From: Lithospermum erythrorhizon
Lineage: Eukaryota; Streptophyta; Magnoliopsida; Boraginales; Boraginaceae
Direction of reading: 5' to 3'
NCBI GenBank assembly: GCA_019722365.1
Contig: JADFUC010001591.1
Coordinates: forward strand, 124,001 to 188,000
DNA length: 64,000 nt
How positions within the stretch are numbered: position 1 is the first letter of the stretch; every line of letters begins with the position of its first letter. The notes beneath the pieces were generated by a model that had not been told where the DNA came from, searched no databases, and saw only the letters and a program-made list of their open reading frames with translations. The position numbers and the translations under genes were made by a program. Shown here one piece after another: positions 11,241-24,995 of this stretch.

Positions 11241-12300
11241 GATGCTCACCTTGATGTACAACTTTTGATGCGCGCTGTTCAAGCGTGGTACAACTTTTTA
11301 AGCGCGAGCTACAACACAGCGATGCAGGCGAGTGGCTTTAGCGACCACGCGTGAGCTGCACGCGGATATTCTCTTCTATTATTATTTTGATATATATAGT
11401 CCTTTAAATTCATTATGACAACATTAAAAGTAACTATGTTTCCTACACTAAAATTAAAATTTCTACACCAATTTATACAATTGTACCTTCATATAAAAAA
11501 TAAAAATCCTCAAGTTCTGCCTACATTTCCCCAACAAAAAAAAGATGAAACATAACGATAAATCGACTAAGATTCCAAATATTTTCCCCATTGCAAGAAG
11601 AATCTAACTCCTTCTACCCTTTGTTCCTGGACACTATTACAACACTTTTGATTCTCATTGCTGCAATATGCTATGTTTGTTTGATTCATCAATAGCCAAC
11701 AATCATAGCAAGATAGTCAATGTTTGGTTGATTTAATTCAATGTAATCAAATTGACCATTATCTAGATTTTTTTTATAAATTAAATAGTTCAATTCAATT
11801 AATAGTAAAATACTCCCTTCATCTCTAAAATATCATTAAATTTCAATTTTAATTGTCGATTTATAAAAGTTGAATAAAATTACATAAAAAAGCTTAAGTA
11901 AGTAGAATATTTATAGAATTCAAGCAGAGGAAATCGAATTGCGAATATAACGAAGCGAAAAAATATTCGCCAGAACTATTTATGTGAAAAGGTATTATAT
12001 ATTCACTCAATTTTTTTGTGTATGAGAGTTTTGTTTTGGTGCGAAAATTAATTTCCAAAAAAAACTAAGACAACATTCCAATCTTTTGTTAATTTCATTA
12101 TTTTTTAAAAAATAGAAAATGTAGTCTTACGAAGTTTCTCAATATACACACACTCAAATAAATAGAAGAGTCAAGTGATAAAATTTGCTTTCCTATTTGT
12201 AAAGTTGGTAAGTAGCTGGCGAAGTTTCATTAAGGCGATAAAATCGTCATTTCACTAACAAAATACTATTCGGATGTATGATAAGTAGGCTTCCAACAAA
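11241..12300. other. Intergenic, AT-rich
   Basis: No gene is supported. 11260-11350 is rich in GCGC and GCACGC pieces. From 11380 on the sequence is AT-rich with no recognisable element; 'ATACTCCCTTCATCTC' near 11811 resembles one end of a Stowaway-type MITE but no matching second end was seen. Confidence 0.35.
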
Positions 12301-12304
12301 ATAC

Positions 12305-12690
12305 AAATCAACCGAACCGACCAACCGAACTCGAAAATAACCGAATCGAGGAAATCGATTGAACCGAACCGATTTCTTGCTCAAAAATAAAAATCGAAAT
12401 TTTGCTCAGCCGTTTCGAGACCGATCGTTCGGGAACCGCAATCCGAATCCCATTGAATTTTTAATTAAAAAAAAATTAAAATATTATATATATATATATA
12501 ACCTAAATAACCGAGAATCGAACCGAAAATAACCGAAAATAAATGGAACGACGAACCGAAAATAACCGAGAACTAACCGAACCGACGGAATCGATTTAAT
12601 TCCAACTCACTGAATCAACCGGTTTTCGGCTCCATTCATCCGAATCACTGTGCCTGCTCTGCCCAAAAATGCCTAAACCGAACCGAACCG
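12305..12690. repeat. Degenerate AACCGA-rich repeat with (TA)n
   Basis: AACCGAACCGA, AAATAACCGA and related units recur on the plus strand across about 380 bp, with an (AT)n run at about 12483-12500. This simple-sequence pattern is common in plant intergenic DNA. Confidence 0.7.
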
Positions 12691-12699
12691 AATTGGACG

Positions 12700-13240
12700 G
12701 AAGTCCTAACGATAAAGGCCGCTTGGCTTCTGACTAAGCAATATCAATTATACACAATACCAAAACAAAGATTTAAGAACGTAAAATGACTATTTCGCCT
12801 TTACGCATTACAAGCGAACTCTTCTGGACAAGTTATAAACACATAAGTAAGAATTTATCACCAAAACACAACAGTTTAATTAACCTGTTTATAACAAAGC
12901 AAATGGAATTCGCTTTGTTCAAGCACTCAGACGCTATTGAAAAAATTGCTTGCTTCGACATAAATAATTAAAAATCTAAGTTAATATAGAACACGCTGAC
13001 CGGCATTTGCTCGTTATACGACAACCGAATTGATTTTGGCGGCTGCTATTAACAAGCTAATTCAAGCAACGACAGAGTACACAAAGTCGCATTTATTAAA
13101 AGTCAGAAATCTAGAATCTAATCACATAGATAAATCTAGTAAATGAATGACTGGCAGATAATATATCAATTTATTTTAATTATATATTAGGAAATTATTT
13201 CATATCAGGAATTTATGAAATATAATAAATATGGTCAAAT
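12700..13240. other. AT-rich noncoding
   Basis: Nothing recognisable; the longest frames are short and of low complexity. Confidence 0.4.
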
Positions 13241-13870
13241 TACGATAAAATTGCGAAATATGTCAAATTATGATTAAAACAAATTTAAATACGTAGATTA
13301 TGATAAATTATTACTTAAATTATTTAAATATTTATAAAATTTAGGTTATGATAAAATATGTTAATATTATAAAATATTGCTAATTTTAGACATGGTAAAT
13401 CGTAAAATAAATTTGCATATATCGTATAATTATAAAATACGATTAAAACAATAAAATACGTAGACATTAAAATTATGATTAAACAATAAAATTATGAAAT
13501 ATTATGAAATTATGAAATTATTATGAATATGAAATTATGAAATTATAAAATTATTTAAATTATGAAAATATGAAATTATGAAATTTTAGATTATGAAATA
13601 TGAAATTACGAATTATTACGAAATTTGCGTTATAAACAATAAAATTATGAAATATTATGAAATTACGACAAAATGAAATACGAGGATTATGATAAAATTA
13701 TGATGAAATTACGAAATATGATAAAATTTTAGGTTATGATAAAACATGTTAATATTATAAAAAAAATATTGCTAATTTTATATTACGGTATATAAAATAC
13801 AGAAAACGGTAACATTAAGCGAAATATAAAATACACAAATCAGAAATATTAAATACAGAAATTTTAAGAA
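13240..13870. repeat. GAAATTATGA-type AT-rich degenerate repeat
   Basis: ATGAAATTATGAAATTAT-like units, with AAAATTATGATTAAA variants, repeat irregularly for about 600 bp. A second AT-rich patch built of TTAATAATTTT-like units lies at 14345-14580. No coding potential. Confidence 0.65.
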
Positions 13871-15360
13871 TGAGATATTTGAGAATTTGGGATTACATCG
13901 ATCTAAAAATTCAACATTTTAGCGAATTGAACATGCCTTCACATGATTCATGCAAATCGAATTATTTCAAAGAAATTTCTTCTACTGCTATAAAACAAAG
14001 AATTTAGCCTACGCTATAACAAAATAATCATCATCACGCGGTCACTTCATGCTCCAATACAATTTGCTTCTTTCACTTAGTCCCAAAAACGACTTCATTC
14101 GACAACACAACTTCCACATAAATCTATTACAAACGAAAGCGAATTTTCCAAACGACATCACAAAAGAAGCTTAATTATCCAAATTATCGCTTTAAACAAG
14201 TCAATTAACTACATGTTTCAGATACTCAACAAGTCAATTCTCTTCATGCTTATATAACAAATGTCAATTATCTATTTCCGCTTATAACTACGTAATCATT
14301 TCAATCGCTACTATATCAAGCATCTACCTTCACACCATGATCAGGTAATATTAATTATAATTTCGAATGTTAATAATTTTTAATTTCATACTGATTTTAT
14401 AATTCGAATGTCGGTTCTTAATTTTTAATTTTCATAATTTTCATAATTTTGAATGTTAATAATTTAATTTTGATAATTATTCTAATGTCGATAATTAATG
14501 TTAATAATTTTGAATTTTGATAATTTCAATAATTAATAATTAATGTTGTATTTCTAAATTGTGCTAATATTTCAAATATATTAATTGGTGTTTAAATACG
14601 ATAACATTATTCAACTTACGATTCACTTCACTATTTTTACGTTATTTATGTTATTTTTAATCGGGTATTTTTTACGTTATTTAATTGATTCACTTTATTC
14701 ATTTTTTCAAGTTTAACTGCTCCAATTAAACCCATACGATTTATAAAGACTACACATCTTTCACAAAAACGATGAAACAAACAAATTAAGTGCATGCTAT
14801 TTAAAACGAAATGGATTATTTCTTTTCATGCTTTCTTAAAAAAAACAACCCACTTAAGTAAACGCTATAAAGAAAACAACAATTGTTACAGACACATTAA
14901 AATATAACAAGAAAGAATTTGCTTCGCATCTTTTCTTCTTATATATACGGTAACGTATCAGATTTCATAAATCACCACCATTAAATTTTTATATCAAACT
15001 TCTCTCTCAAAGCTTTTATCAACTCGATTCAATATCAATAGCCACGCTTTTCTCAATATTCACGTATCCATTTTTTTTTTTCCACAAGCTTCTGCGACAA
15101 ACTACCAATTTACGCTTTACAAGCTTGTAGCGAAAGAGCAATTGTCGTCGCTAAGTTCGCATCATAATGCTCAATAAATCAAATGCTTGCTTAATAATAA
15201 ACGAATTAGACTTGTGTTTGTTTTAACATGTGTCGACTCCGCTTGCCAGATAGTTACCGAAAAATTCGCTCGTTTTCTCCCACAAAGCTGAATGTGAAAA
15301 TTCGCTTTTATACAAAGAACTGCAAAATTGGTCTCCCATTAAATAACCCCCTCTCCCCAT
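13871..15360. other. Upstream region of the F-box gene
   Basis: AT-rich noncoding DNA. No transposon ends were identified. The proximal part is rich in CTTTTC/TTCTTC pyrimidine patches (14930-15080), as often seen in plant promoters. Confidence 0.35.
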
Positions 15361-15400
15361 ATATAAATATATTGATTGAGACATGAAAGCTAGGTAAAAG
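15361..15400 (+). promoter_or_regulatory. TATA-like box and 4-codon upstream ORF before the F-box gene
   Basis: ATATATAAATATATTG at about 15359-15374 would serve as a TATA box but lies only about 35 bp before the ATG at 15401, so either the leader is extremely short or transcription starts further upstream. If the latter, the mRNA would carry ATG AAA GCT AGG TAA at 15383-15397, a minimal upstream ORF ending 3 nt before the main start codon. Confidence 0.3.
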
Positions 15401-18400
15401 ATGAGAAGAACTCGTTCGATGTCTAACCGGCGTGAAAGCGGCGTTGATCCTCCACCGCGGAGAGTAACTCGTTCAATGTCTCACAGCATTGTCGATCCTC
15501 CGCCTCGGAGAACAGCTCGTTCGATGTCGTCTAGCACTCATAAAAGAAAGTATCCCCTTATGCCTCTCCCTGACCTTCGCCGTCCATTGTCGTGTGAGTC
15601 CGATCCTCTGTTATACTTTCTATTTACGTACTACTTATTATTACTCCCTATCAGTTAATTAGCCTTAGAGAATTATATATATATTTTTTTATGTAATTTT
15701 GTATTTACTCGTTATTATTATTAGTTAATTAGGGTTATTAGAGAATTAGATTGTTTATTTTTGTAATTATGTATCAGCTTGTAAAGAAACGTCAGCTTTG
15801 CTAAAGCAACAATGTCGAGATGTGAGGGAGTACATTAAAGGTAGACAAAAAGAGGGACATCGTCCTTGCATAATAATGGACTTCAGCCAGACGAGGTGTT
15901 ACGAAGCAACCCAGCCAAAGCATACCCTGGACACTGAGATGGAAGCTGCTTTCGAACTCGGGGTCATTTGGCCTGATGGTCCTCCCAAATTACGTAACAA
16001 GAATTTCTTCCGGGCAGCAGTGGTAAATTCAATCACATTATGGCATGTTATCTAATTGGAAGAACAAATAATGTTAAGATATGTACTTACATTTGTAGGA
16101 TGCCCGGCACAAAACTACGGCACATGTAATTGAGGTGGTTTGCCAAAATATTAAGCTACCACAAAGAAGCCTTATATCTCTCTTATTCGTCAGCCGTAGG
16201 ATCTATAATGCTCTGATTAGCTTTTGCTCAGGCATTCGCATATGGCGGGTCAGTGCATCAAAACAATATTTACGTGTTTAAATGCATTTAAGAGTATTTA
16301 CTAAAAATGTATACTGAAATTTATGAATTGCAAGGTCAAAACTTATCTGTTTGACCTTTGAAGTCAACTAGCTAATTCAGAATGGACAGTAATAACAACG
16401 AGTATGAAGCTAGGACATTCACTATATTTATGTTATGTTGAGGCTTTTTGATAGTCCAGGCCTGTTGATGATTGCTACAGCTTAACCGTTTATGTTTAGC
16501 TCCAAACATGGTGCAAGTGTGACCTTTTTACAACTTTTTCTTTCTGCCAAGCACAATTGATATGATTTTTTTATCTATATTGAAATTGATTTTCAGTTTC
16601 TCGATTTTGAAGAGATGAATAAAGCTGGTGATCGTCTTGTTGCGGCCCTTTCAATGGTTAGCTTTTCCTTCAACTTTATCATCTCTTAGTCTTAGGGTTT
16701 TTTCATATTTCTTGAATTGATTAACCCTCTTGAAAATAGAAGAGTGTGTAGGAAATCAATTATGATGCCCTTTATTTTCTTAGGCTCGCGATGAGACTAG
16801 ATAAGAGGGAAGTCGACAATAATAAATTAAGGAAAAATGTGAAATAGTTATACGAAGCACAGGGGTATAGGAGATGCAAGTTCTTGGTGGTGAACTGGTG
16901 ATAAAGAGTATATTGCTCCATTTTGTTAATTGGTTTTTCTCAAGTTCTTCATTTATCTGTTGTTTATTTTGCAGGAAAGATATCACCATGTGGTGGAAGA
17001 TATAAATCTTGAACTTGCACAAGACATTGAAGACAAGCATCTTAAGCTTCTTAGAACCACGGTGTCGTTTCAACTTTTAATTAAAACTTTCGACACTTGC
17101 ATCAATCAATTTCAGAGCGTAGTTTTTTATATCTCTGCTAAAGGGGACCCATTTCATGGCCAACTCAACACGCACCAACGCTCCTCCCATCTAAGCCGTG
17201 TGCCTGATAAGATGTTTCAACAACGATGTCAAGCCAATTTAACTAAGAGTCAGTTTTAAACACTATCTTCTTACTTCACAAAGATAGCAAGATGCGAAGG
17301 TAATGATCCATTTTGATTTATTCTATTATATCCAAGAGCCAAAAAATATAAAATCTCTGACTCCATAGGACCCATTTCTATGCTTTCACCAGAGGACATG
17401 GAAAAAACTTATGACTGCGGACCACATTTTTAAAAGTGTTTAGATATTAAGCGAGCTTGGAGATGTGCATAATCTCTTAAGGTTTTCTTGGTGGTTATAA
17501 ATATTTTAATAGGCTGATGAATTGGTTCATGATAATGTCAATGGCCCGTTGCATGTATGTTTATATTAGTCATTCATAAGGAACATAATAAGCTGAGTAC
17601 ACTTTCATTTAGTCAACGAAAGAAGTTGAGGATATAAATTTTAGGAGTACCTTGAAACTTCATTTGATTTTCAGGAAAGTGAGTTCACTGTAGCTCGTCG
17701 ATAAAATTCTGATTTGCATCTTTCTACCATGATGTTCTGTGTAATTTTCATGGAAATTGTGGTTTACCTTGTTTGATGTGCTTTGTACAATGATGTCTCT
17801 CTAGTTACATCATTACTGATCTGAGCTCCATAAATATAATCACTAATTTCTACTTTCTATAATTGATCCATGTGCATTGTCATCGACTGTTTTTTCTGCT
17901 TGTTCTTCTTTCCCTTTCTATAGCTTATTATAGATCAAACTCCCACATGTTTCCACCGTTTTAGTCCACTTCACTCTTTTCTACACTAACCTCGTCTGAT
18001 TTGTTGTACATGGTGAAGTTTTGTTCTGCTTAAATTGTTTGTTCTTACTCAGACTCTGGGTTATGATAGATATATTGCTTATATGCAGTGTGGGAGCTCC
18101 GTTGGATGGCTCGTATCTCTAAACCTAAATGGCTGTCAAAATATATCTGACAGTGGAATTGAAGATATAACAAGTATTTGTCCTAGGCTTGAGCGCTTCT
18201 CCATCAAAGGCAATTTAAGGTATGGGCACATTTCTTCTTCCTTTTCCATTATCTTTACAAATATGAATGTGACCCTGCTTCCATTCAGGATCTTAATATA
18301 AATATCATTGCAGGGTGACAGATTTGAGCATAGAATCTTTGGCGAAGAACTGTAAATTTATCACTGCTCTGAACTTGACTGGCTGTCAGGTGATTGATTG

Positions 18401-20426
18401 AAGAGGCCTTTAATTTTCTTAACCAAGTTGACTCCATGTAATTTTAACTTTATGTCAACAAATAAATAAATTTAACAAGTGGTAACATGTGAAAACAATA
18501 AGGAAATAGTCCTCGGTAATCTTTTGCCAACTAGCATCAGCAGTTTGAGTCTTCAAATTACCTCTACTTACTCTTACTGCTAAATCTGTATTTTACTATC
18601 TAATCATTAACCAGTATACTTCAGAGGTTTGTAGCATTTTGTTGTTTTGAAGATGAGATAAAAATAATAATACATTTTCCTTAAATGACTTTCGTATCCT
18701 CTCTGCAAATTATCAGAGAATGAGAAACTTGCTGATGGAATCAAATTAAAGACATCATTTTGTTCTTATCATGGAAGGCAATTCTCTATTTAAAAAAAAA
18801 ATATTTTGTGGTAGTGGTTGGGATTGTTTATATGTGTATAGGTAATCTGCCAGTTGTCGCTCTTTAAGCCATAGCTTTCTTTGCATACAGCTTCCCAGAA
18901 AAAGTGAATCCAAACACCCTCATCAAGTTATTGCATACTCTTCCCATTTCAATTTAATTGATGTTTTGACTTGTTGAGATGGAATTTTGACCAACAATTA
19001 CTAGTTGGTATTTTAGTTGCATTACTAGTCATCATATATTGTTATGCTCCCAAGTTTCTCCTCTTTACTTATTCTTACCATGGTTTAAATTTAGTTGCAT
19101 TAGCCTTGATAACAATTAGATATTCCAAAGTCGGTTCATTGAATATTTTATCACTTGATCGTACTCTATATTGCAGAATATCACTGATGATAGTTTAGTA
19201 ACAATTGGCAACGTATATCACGTGTTGGAATCTTTAGTCATCACCAGGTAAGAAATTCTGATTATTAGTAAGGTGACTTCTTTCCTAGTTCATATGTTCT
19301 CTAGAACTTTCAACAAACTTATGATACCTGATAGACTGAATATGATGTTCTAGTCATGAACTTTTGTGGGACCGACATATGTGAATCATACACATCTTAG
19401 AAACTTGAGCATCATAATTTCGTTGGTTTAACAACTATAACTTTGAAATTTGCTTTGTAAATTAGATAGATCATTCATCCTTCATGATGGTAATTGATAT
19501 TTATTTTCGGATGTCTGGATATTGAGACCATACTTCTTCCTTATAGGTGCGACCATGTTACTGATGCTGGTGTCATAGCTGTTGCTGTAGGGTGCACACA
19601 GCTTAAATTTCTGAGGTAAGCTAGAAATTGAGTCATTCCACAATGTTAACACTTTTGTGACATTTAACTCATTTTTTGTACTAAATTCATGCTGTTCTCT
19701 AAGAACTCACTTCTCCATGATTTTTTAAAACTTATGGTGCCAATAACACAAATGTTAAATTTTAAAAATACACAAATGTTCAATTTTAAAAATTTTGTGT
19801 TGCAGTGTCAAATTTATCTTGAAGACATTGATTTAATTAAACATTTTATTGACGAATTTAGCTTTAATGTTATGGCTTCAATTCTTTATAAGCTTCGAAC
19901 TAAGCACCACCAAGTTAAAAGAAATGTAACTTAATTATAATACTAAATGATTATAACTAGGAACTATTGATTAATACCAAATGTATAGTTTGGTATAACT
20001 TGTGTGATTTATGATGTTGTAGCTTGTTTGGAATTCCTGGAGTCACTGATAGATGTCTGGAGACTCTCTCTGAGATCTCTGCAGATACCTTGACAAGTCT
20101 TGATGTAGATTGTTGCATTGGAATAGAGGTATTTGTTTTTATTTATTTATCAATTTACATATCTATTGAGTTACAAAGTTGTCAATTTTTTTATTTGAAA
20201 CAATTGGATAAGTTATTGGGAGTTGTGTTCTTTTATGATCATCCTCTTTGTTGTTCTTTGTTCTTTAACTGAAATGCTTTTATACCCTTGACAATGATTT
20301 ATTTTGATAGACATTTTTTTGTTTCAGAGACAAAGCCAAGAGGAATTGCTTCGCTTATTTCCAAACTTGCAATGTCCTTGTGATTCCCCTTCTCCGACCC
20401 TTAGTGTCCAATCTGAGAGCGAATAG
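15401..20426 (+). CDS. F-box/LRR protein, At3g58530-like, with extended N-terminus and shortened LRR region
   Basis: I can trace eleven exons in one continuous frame, each with GT-AG ends: 15401-15593, 15778-16022, 16099-16248, 16597-16656, 16975-17061, 18089-18219, 18314-18389, 19177-19247, 19547-19615, 20023-20128 and 20328-20426, giving 428 residues. From exon 3 on it matches Arabidopsis F-box protein At3g58530. The F-box core is 'LPQRSLISLLFVSRRIYNAL', followed by 'LDFEEMNKAGDRLVAALSM', then Cys-type LRRs ('LNLNGCQNISDSGIEDITSI', 'LNLTGCQNITDDSLVTI', 'LVITRCDHVTDAGVIAVAVG', 'LFGIPGVTDRCLETLSE') and 'EELLRLFPNL' near the end. F-box proteins recruit substrates to SCF ubiquitin ligases through Skp1. 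Exon 1 is unusual: basic repeats 'TRSMS..VDPPPRR'. Exon 2 matches nothing I know. About 75 central LRR residues expected from the Arabidopsis protein (my memory) are missing. Confidence 0.85.
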
Positions 20427-22500
20427 CTAATGCGTTCCACTTATTGAACATGGTTTTATGGTCTAGATTTTCTTGTAATTAGTTTACTTTTAGTTGTAAT
20501 CTTTTAGGTTGTGGATGGAATGGGGTATGGGGTATGGGGAAGTGTTGAACACCTACTTTATTTTGAGTTGGAATTTCTTAGGTTGTGCTTGTTTGGATGA
20601 CAACAATTCTGTATTTTATTTTAATATCTATACCGCTAAAATTGACATCATTTATGTTATACTTTGTAATTATCTAAAATACCTTTTTTCTAATTGGCAC
20701 TTGAAAGTGAATATGGATATAGATCATAGAACGTGATACAACTACATGATTATGAGGGAAGATCTCACGTTTTTTTTTTTCCTGAAATTTTAGTAGAACC
20801 TACAACACTGAAGTTTATCATTGAATGTTAGAAGAGCATTTTAGAAGGAAAAGTTGTAATATCATTTGTATTTTCCTTTCCATCTCTTGTGATTCTCTTT
20901 TAATTCAGTTACTATCTTCCACTACAACTTAATTGACTTTAATTGAGAGACAGAGGCAGGAGTAGGAATAAGAATTTTGCTAGATTTTTTATTTAGTTTT
21001 TGTATGTTAAGAGAAGGAAACAAAACAAAAGTGATGTTTTTATAGTATTTTTGAATTGGGAAAAAAATTCAATTTGAATAAATAATGGGTTATATAAGAT
21101 GTAATTACTCGAGTTATAAACGAATTATATACTTATATAAGATGGGGGGAAAGTACAAAGGTTTGAAATAAAATAGCTGTAATGGAGTTAAAAGAAAAAT
21201 TGCTGGCTGCTTGTGAAAGAAAATTGCTGGCTGCTTGTGAAGATTGAAACTGCAACCTAACTGGTGTCCTAAACGCGAAAAACCACTACTTAGTACTTTA
21301 GCTATATATTTATACAACATATTCGGATTTTTGTGGTGTCCGTGAGGTCATAGGACACCACATGCTTCCTTCACTGAGTTTAGGTATAAATAGTTTTGAA
21401 GCCAATGAGCTTTAGGTATAAATAGTTTTGAATATTTATTTTATTTAATTAATTTGTTATCAATCCAAATATAATATCTAAAGAAAAACATATATCTTAT
21501 TATAACAAATTCATTCTAATATTCATATAACAATTATTAATTAGTTATATGAATGGTACCTAAACATGGTTGTCGGGAAGTTGAACCTTGATTCTCATTT
21601 CTCAAGATGGAAGTAGTGGGATCAAAAACGATGATTGTTAATATGCCAGAGTAAATGATTCATAAACTTATTTAGTATTAAATAATACTTATTCGTCTCT
21701 TTTAATTATTTTTATTTTGACTTTTTGCCTAAAAATACTTGTCCTTTTATGATAGAAAATCGTATTTTTATATTTCAATATATTTTTGACTATTTTGGTT
21801 ACATTATCAACCAACCAATTATATAGTTTCAACTTTTTCAATGTAATTTTGACTAGTTTTTATTTTTGTTAATCTATATGCAAATGACTAAAAAGATAAT
21901 TAAAAGGAAACGGAAAGTATATATAAATAAAAGAATAAGATGTATCAAAATATTATTATTATTGGTAGATTTAATAATTAATTATCAAGTGGATCTAATA
22001 AAATAATTTAAAATCAAGGTCTTACCTGGCCCATTAATATGCCGCCATATCCATCAAAATGGGCAAAACGTATTGATTCATTTGCCCCAATTTTTCCTGA
22101 CTTATTAATTTTCAATCCCGTATTTTTCTGTAAAATCTTAATTTCACCCTAGGTCTAAAATATCGGAAATCCTGATGTTCTCCACGTATTTTTATTGGAG
22201 GCTCAACCGAAACTGTAATCGCTACTTGTAATTTTACAATTGGTTTTTAATTCATTAAATTACTCAATCCATATAAAGTGGATTTAATTAATAAAATTTG
22301 AATGTCTACAATGTTTTTTTGAATTAATAGTTCATCCATTTTTATTAGGAATATTTCATTTTGTATAAATATTTAGGAAAATTGAAAATCAACTCATAAT
22401 TTAAAATATCTATCCATCTTTTAAAATTAAATAGGAATCAATTAATTAATAAGAATGTCTATACAAGAAAATGTATTTATAAGTATTAGGAATGCTAGTA
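20427..22500. other. Downstream of the F-box gene, with short direct duplications
   Basis: No further gene is supported. Two small direct duplications stand out: AAATTGCTGGCTGCTTGTGAA occurs twice in tandem at about 21198-21242, and TTTAGGTATAAATAGTTTTGAA twice at about 21380-21432. A perfect 9-bp hairpin (GTGGTGTCC / GGACACCAC) lies at 21333-21361. The rest is AT-rich. Confidence 0.5.
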
Positions 22501-24876
22501 TGGATGGTCTAATATATATGATTCACCTTTCATTAATCATTACCAACCAATGTGGGGGTAGTACGTAGTTGATTTCAGAATTAGGCTGCAAAAGCCGTAC
22601 ATGGTGCAGCAACACTAGTGGTAATGGGATAAAAGTCACCTCACTGTTGCATCTCATTAAAATGGTCAAACTCAATAGACGTTAGAACTAACATACGAGA
22701 GACTTTGTGGTGATGGGATAAAATTCTCTTGTCAATGGACAAATCAGAGACTTCGGTTTTTTAGACAGAAGTCACAGATCAACGCATCAACTTTTCTCTT
22801 GTCATTTATCCGAGAAGACACGAAAGTAGCACATTTTTTTATTGGAGTCTTTTCTTGCTCGGAGACAATTGGACTACACCAATTACCGATTACCAAGAGT
22901 TCGTTGATTGGGTGTTACATTTCCCAACTATAAGCACATGTATTTTGTTACTTACGTATAATTTTAAACACATGTTATACTTAGATTTGAACATTTAATT
23001 GATGTAATACAACCTCCATCATAATTTTTTATTATATTTACCTTATGATTAAAGATTAATAAATTTTATGATTTAAATTGACATTTAAATTTTTTATTTA
23101 AATTACAATTATCAAGTTAATAGTAAAGTATGTTGAAAATACTATATATTGATATACTTTTTTCAAACAAATATATAACTCATTAAAAGTTGTTTGAGTT
23201 CAAAATTGAAAATGTCAACTCATTAAAAATAAAATATGACAATCTTTTAGGAACGGAGAGAGTATTATTTAATACTATGTTCGCAACAATAAAATTAATT
23301 ATTTCGTCTAAAATTAATTTATTAGTACTAATAATGACTATACGATATTTATTTTTTACCCTTCATAGTTAGAAAATAATTTATGAATAGGATGCATGTT
23401 TATTGCTTGTGCAGTCCTCATATATATATATAGTTCTGTTAATTGATGTATTAATTGATTAAAAGACAAAATACGTACACAATATAATGATTATGGTAGA
23501 TTTCACATAGTTTCTTTTTAACTCGTCTGAAGAAGTTGAGCATGAGGCTGTTTGGTTCTGTTTATAGAAGAGCATGCCATAATATTTCTGGAGAATTGAA
23601 GTTGAGCAATGGGATGACGGGTTGGGGTCGGAGCGTTAAAAGAAAGGATTTTCATATTTTTCTAAAATATTTTTTTAATATTTTAAATTTTAGTAAATTT
23701 GATCTGTAATTTTAATTATCCAAAATTTGTTCCAAATATTTAATTGTTAATGTTTTTCCAAATTTGTCCTGGTGTTGTTTGTTTTTATTGTCAAAATTTA
23801 ATGTCAGGGGGCAATATGAAATGATAGTATTAGTTCAGGAGACAATTTGAAATGGTAGTTAGTTCAGGGCAATTTAAAAAGTAGAAAAGTTTGGTAGTTA
23901 GTTCGGGGGCAATTTAAAAAATAGAAAAATTTAGATGACAATTTGAAATGCTGAGAATAGTTGAGAGGGCTATATGCCTATATGAAAATAAGCCATAAAA
24001 AACTCGAAGGATATATAATTTTTGCGAGCCTCTATTTGGAGCTTACAATTCTTATCTAAGAAACAAGCTTACAATTCTTATGAGCCATTGAATTGTGTTT
24101 TTAAGTTACAATTAATGTCCGACGCTCCTAATAAAATAAAGACAGTTTAGTTTTTTAAAGTTATAATTTCTAATTTTAAAAAAAAATTCACATATAACTA
24201 AATCCAAGTATTTCATGTAGTTTTTTTTATCCATAATAATGCGATTTGACGATTTTGTCCTCCGTAAGCTCCTTGCTTACAAAAATAGGTTAAACAAGTA
24301 ATGAAACTCAGTTTTTGCATATATTAAGTTGAGCTTGCTTGCTTGTAAAACTTTTTTTGAAAAATGTTAGTTATTTAAAGAATTTAATGAATGTATTTTC
24401 TGCCCATCAATAATTCACGGAGCATTAAAAAAAAAAAAACTAGTATAAGTACTAAAATTAAGCGTAAGTAACCAATTTATAACAATATTAGGGTTTAGGG
24501 ACCAATTTAAAAGAATAACACATTTAATGGTCTTACTTTTTAGTAGTATAACAATACTCCGTATTAGGGTTTCTGAAAAAGCCAAACGCATTTAATGATC
24601 TTACTTTTTGTCGGACTCCTCAGAGGATACTGATAAAGTGTTACAATATCTTCCCAAATGCGTGATTATGAAGTTTGCGAATCATATCAGTACGACAGTC
24701 CATAAAAATGAACATCAACTTTAGGAGACACTCCCTTTTTTCAAATTATGTTGGCAGTTTTTCTTGATACTTCTACAAATCATATACAGTATATTACTTT
24801 ATACTGATTATTATTTTTTGAACAATAATTTATGATTTACGGAGTAACTTTTATTATGAAGAAAAGAAATAGTTGA
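22501..24876. other. Intergenic, AT-rich, with one dispersed repeat
   Basis: No gene is supported. 22695-22745 shares about 45 bp (GAGACTTTGTGGTGATGGGATAAAA..) with 53176-53222, next to copy 2 of the SLIALSY duplication. 23800-23960 holds degenerate repeats of GGCAATTTGAAATGGTAGTTAGTTCAGG type. Confidence 0.45.
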
Positions 24877-24995
24877 AATATTATTTTAAGTTAGGGTTTC
24901 ATTGAATAATTTTATCAAATAACCAAAGATCATATTATTTTTCTAGAATAATGTGACATGATTGGTTTATTAAGTGAACTTGATCAACTAATATA

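Noticed and set aside
21333..21361. microRNA precursor
   Set aside because: The stem is only 9 bp, far too short.
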